Part shown: in pieces, positions 62,146 to 64,000 of the stretch
How positions within the stretch are numbered: the stretch's first letter is position 1
Layout of the letters: each line of letters begins with the position of its first letter
Source of the DNA: DAOUGC01 sp034429695
GTDB lineage: Bacteria; Chloroflexota; Anaerolineae; Anaerolineales; Anaerolineaceae
Reading direction: 5' to 3'
Assembly: GCA_034429695.1 (NCBI GenBank)
Contig: DAOUGC010000056.1
Coordinates: forward strand, 1 to 64,000
DNA length: 64,000 bases
The notes under the pieces: generated by a model
The model's database searches: none
The model's input: only the letters and a program-made list of their open reading frames with translations
Told to the model about the DNA's origin: nothing
Translations under genes and position numbers: made by a program

Positions 62146-62172
62146 ACACCCGCCTGGGGCGGGTGTCTTTTT
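62146..62172. terminator. Terminator of the amino acid transporter operon
   Basis: A perfect 9-bp stem (acacccgcc / ggcgggtgt) with a 3-nt loop. On the plus strand it is followed by CTTTTT and on the minus by TTTGATTTTGG, so it could act both ways; the transporter operon ends here. Confidence 0.85.
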
Positions 62173-62187
62173 GTGGAAAATTGAGGT

Positions 62188-62919
62188 TTATAACACTCTG
62201 GAGAGGAACAACTTGGTGCGTTCCTCCGTTGGGTTGGTAAACAGAACATCAGGGGGCGCCTCTTCGACGATGAGGCCGTTATCCATGAAAATCGCCCGGT
62301 TGGCCGCGGCGCGCGCAAATCCCATTTCGTGGCTAACCACCACCATGGTCATGCCCTCCTGCGCCAGCTTGAGCATCACGTCCAGCACTTCCTGGATCAT
62401 CTCGGGGTCAAGTGCGCTGGTGGGTTCATCAAACAGCATGATCTTGGGGTTCATTGCCAGCGCCCTGGCAATGGCAACGCGTTGCTGTTGCCCACCTGAC
62501 AACTGCCCAGGCAGCGCCTGGGCTTTCTCTGGGATGCCAACCTTGTTGAGCAGTTCCATGGCAACATCCAGCGCCTCTGCCTTGCTGCGTTTGCGAATGA
62601 TGCGCTGTGCCAGGGTGATGTTATCCAGCACGCTGAGGTGCGGGAAGAGATTGAACTGCTGGAATACCATGCCAACCTCGGTTCGCACGGCGTTAATGTT
62701 GGCAGCCGTATCAAGCGGAATGTTGTCAACCACAATGGAGCCGCTGTTGAACTCCTCCAGCCGGTTGATACAGCGCAACATGGTGGATTTTCCCGAGCCG
62801 GATGGCCCGATCACCACCACCACCTCACCCCGGTTGACATTCAGGCTGACACCCTTGAGCGCATGTACATGCCCGAAATATTTGTGAACATCTTTAATTT
62901 GAATGATGGGTTCTTCCAT
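62188..62919 (-). CDS. glnQ: Polar amino acid ABC transporter ATP-binding protein (GlnQ type)
   Basis: The 243-residue protein has Walker [11 protein letters not shown] loop [11 protein letters not shown], signature [16 protein letters not shown], Walker [11 protein letters not shown] and the switch His in [10 protein letters not shown]. It belongs to the PAAT family of amino acid importers. It is the last gene of the binding protein-permease-ATPase operon. The specific amino acid is not clear from sequence. Confidence 0.95.
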   Translation of the reverse strand: MEEPIIQIKDVHKYFGHVHALKGVSLNVNRGEVVVVIGPSGSGKSTMLRCINRLEEFNSGSIVVDNIPLDTAANINAVRTEVGMVFQQFNLFPHLSVLDNITLAQRIIRKRSKAEALDVAMELLNKVGIPEKAQALPGQLSGGQQQRVAIARALAMNPKIMLFDEPTSALDPEMIQEVLDVMLKLAQEGMTMVVVSHEMGFARAAANRAIFMDNGLIVEEAPPDVLFTNPTEERTKLFLSRVL

Positions 62920-62933
62920 TGTTCACCTTCGGG

Positions 62934-63758
62934 TTACCGATCCAGCCGGGTTTTGTGCTCTATCCAGGTGACCACCCGGGCAGAGAAGAGGGTCATGACC
63001 AGATACAATAGCGCGATCATGCTCCAGGTTTCAACAGGGATGAAGTTTGCCGCCATGAACTCGCGGCCACGGCGGGTCATGTCAGCCACGGCCACCACAC
63101 TCACCAGTGATGAGTCCTTGAGCATGGAGATAAACTCATTGCCCACCGGAGGCAGGATCACCCGCACGGCTTGCGGCAAAATAACATAGCGCATGGCCTG
63201 TACATAAGACATGCCCAGGCTGCGCGCAGCTTCCATCTGCCCTTTGGAGATGGACTGGATGCCAGCGCGGTACACCTCAGACATGTAAGCTGCATAACAA
63301 AAGGTGATGCCCAGTACAGCCATGGCGATGGGGTTCGCCAGATAATTCTTGAGTGCCTCAATATTGAGGGCATTTCCCAGACCTTGAATGACAGATGGAA
63401 AAGCAAAATACCAAAACAACAATTGCACCAGCAACGGGATGCCGCGAACAACTTCAACATACACCGTGGAAATGCCGTTGATGATGCGATTGCGAGACAT
63501 GCGGCCAAGTGCCGCAATCAGGCCGGTGACCAGCACCAAAAAGAACGAAACAAACGTCACCACAATGGTGATCCAGATGCCGTCTGAGACAAACAAAACA
63601 ATCCGCCGGAAAGGATCCGGCTGGGCGGTCATCAGGATCACAATCAAAGCAATCACCGCTGCCACAAGCAGCCACCACGGATCGTAGCGGCGGGCGGGGG
63701 CGGCAGGAGCGCCAGTAATGTGACCTTCGGGTCTGTCGGCGGTAGGAATTGATTTCAC
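62934..63758 (-). CDS. Polar amino acid ABC transporter permease (GlnP type)
   Basis: I use the GTG at 63758 with AGGG upstream (274 residues); an ATG at 63812 lies inside a hairpin. A hydrophilic N-terminus precedes a first helix at about 30-48. The HisM/GlnP region is typical, including VEVVRGIPLLVQLLFWYFA and the coupling segment EAARSLGMSYVQAMRYVILP. It overlaps no neighbour and follows the binding-protein gene across a hairpin. Confidence 0.93.
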   Translation of the reverse strand: MKSIPTADRPEGHITGAPAAPARRYDPWWLLVAAVIALIVILMTAQPDPFRRIVLFVSDGIWITIVVTFVSFFLVLVTGLIAALGRMSRNRIINGISTVYVEVVRGIPLLVQLLFWYFAFPSVIQGLGNALNIEALKNYLANPIAMAVLGITFCYAAYMSEVYRAGIQSISKGQMEAARSLGMSYVQAMRYVILPQAVRVILPPVGNEFISMLKDSSLVSVVAVADMTRRGREFMAANFIPVETWSMIALLYLVMTLFSARVVTWIEHKTRLDR

Positions 63759-63778
63759 GGCGTAATTATCCCTGATAG

Positions 63779-63808
63779 GACTGCGAGGAGGTTTCCCCCC
63801 TCGCAGTC
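63779..63808 (-). repeat. Hairpin between binding protein and permease genes
   Basis: A 10-bp perfect stem (gactgcgagg / cctcgcagtc) with a 10-nt loop and no T tract, a usual stabilising or attenuating element that raises binding protein levels over the membrane subunits. Confidence 0.7.
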
Positions 63809-63821
63809 TCATTGTCCTAGG

Positions 63822-64000
63822 TTATTTAGCGTTTTGCTTCAAAACCACCACAATCTGGCCAGCCTCAACATATGGCTCTGAAAAAGCCATTTGTTCAGCC
63901 CGCTCTGGTGTAATGGTAATGGCAGCAATGGCGACATCATACTGGCACTGGGCAAGGCCAGCCAGCATGGGGTCAAAGCCAATATTCACCCATTCGATGT
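63822..64000 (-). CDS. Polar amino acid ABC transporter substrate-binding protein (partial)
   Basis: Only the C-terminal 59 residues are in the window; the rest lies beyond the end. The segment YDVAIAAITITPERAEQMAF and SEPYVEAGQIVVVLKQ is typical of SBP_bac_3 (family 3) binding proteins, with the ITPER ligand-contact motif. It is the first gene of the operon with the GlnP and GlnQ genes. Confidence 0.9.
   Translation of the reverse strand, partial: IEWVNIGFDPMLAGLAQCQYDVAIAAITITPERAEQMAFSEPYVEAGQIVVVLKQNAK

Overview
The window is a gene-dense, moderately GC-rich bacterial chromosome segment with about 51 protein-coding genes. I see no tRNA, rRNA, IS element or CRISPR array. Start sites usually carry a strong AGGAGG-type ribosome binding site, and TATAAT-type -10 boxes are common. 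A deep-branching anaerobic bacterium such as an Anaerolineae-type Chloroflexota would fit the mix: a tandem ThyX, long GAF-domain sensor kinases, PD40 (beta-propeller repeat) proteins and a biotin-dependent Na+ decarboxylase. This placement is an inference from gene content, not from a marker gene.

Layout. 1-6.1 kb: a calcium-repeat/beta-propeller surface protein (5' end missing), a single-pass envelope protein, a membrane GTPase, a CPBP protease and an unknown membrane protein. 6.2-22.3 kb: a catabolic island. A minus-strand operon of nine genes encodes a biotin-dependent acyl-CoA carboxyltransferase, OadG, a biotin carrier, OadB, FdrA, a DUF1116 protein, a cyclase-family hydrolase, a GNAT-like protein and BioY. 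The partner DUF2877 gene faces it. Upstream, a second minus-strand operon encodes a UraA-type permease and a three-subunit molybdenum hydroxylase. 22.3-36.2 kb: two small membrane proteins, an M16C peptidase, an esterase-like protein, a Ser/Thr kinase with a propeller, a response regulator, a chemoreceptor, a secreted hydrolase and a NatAB-type ABC exporter. 36.3-41.1 kb: a NusG paralogue, a multi-GAF histidine kinase and a FIST protein. 41.2-44.1 kb: trpB2 and trpS behind a tryptophan T-box. 44.1-52.0 kb: the nusA-rnpM-infB-rbfA-truB-ribF cluster ending in a tandem thyX. 52.2-64 kb: a GH13 glucosidase, an Ldh2-family dehydrogenase, a toxin-antitoxin pair, gyrB, membrane proteins, a JAMM protein, plsY, an MBL hydrolase and a polar amino acid ABC transporter cut by the window end.

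The most interesting part is the 6.2-22.3 kb island. My reading is an energy-conserving anaerobic route for pyrimidines. The UraA-type permease would import uracil or thymine and the molybdenum hydroxylase would oxidise it to a barbiturate. The cyclase-family enzyme would open the ring to a ureido acid. FdrA/DUF1116/DUF2877, the family of the oxamate carbamoyltransferase AllFGH, would release carbamoyl phosphate. The remaining malonyl or methylmalonyl unit, as its CoA ester, would be decarboxylated by the Na+-pumping biotin enzyme, with BioY importing biotin. Family assignments and operon structure are visible in the sequence. The substrates and the order of steps are inference, and a carbamate kinase and a CoA-activating enzyme are not in the window.
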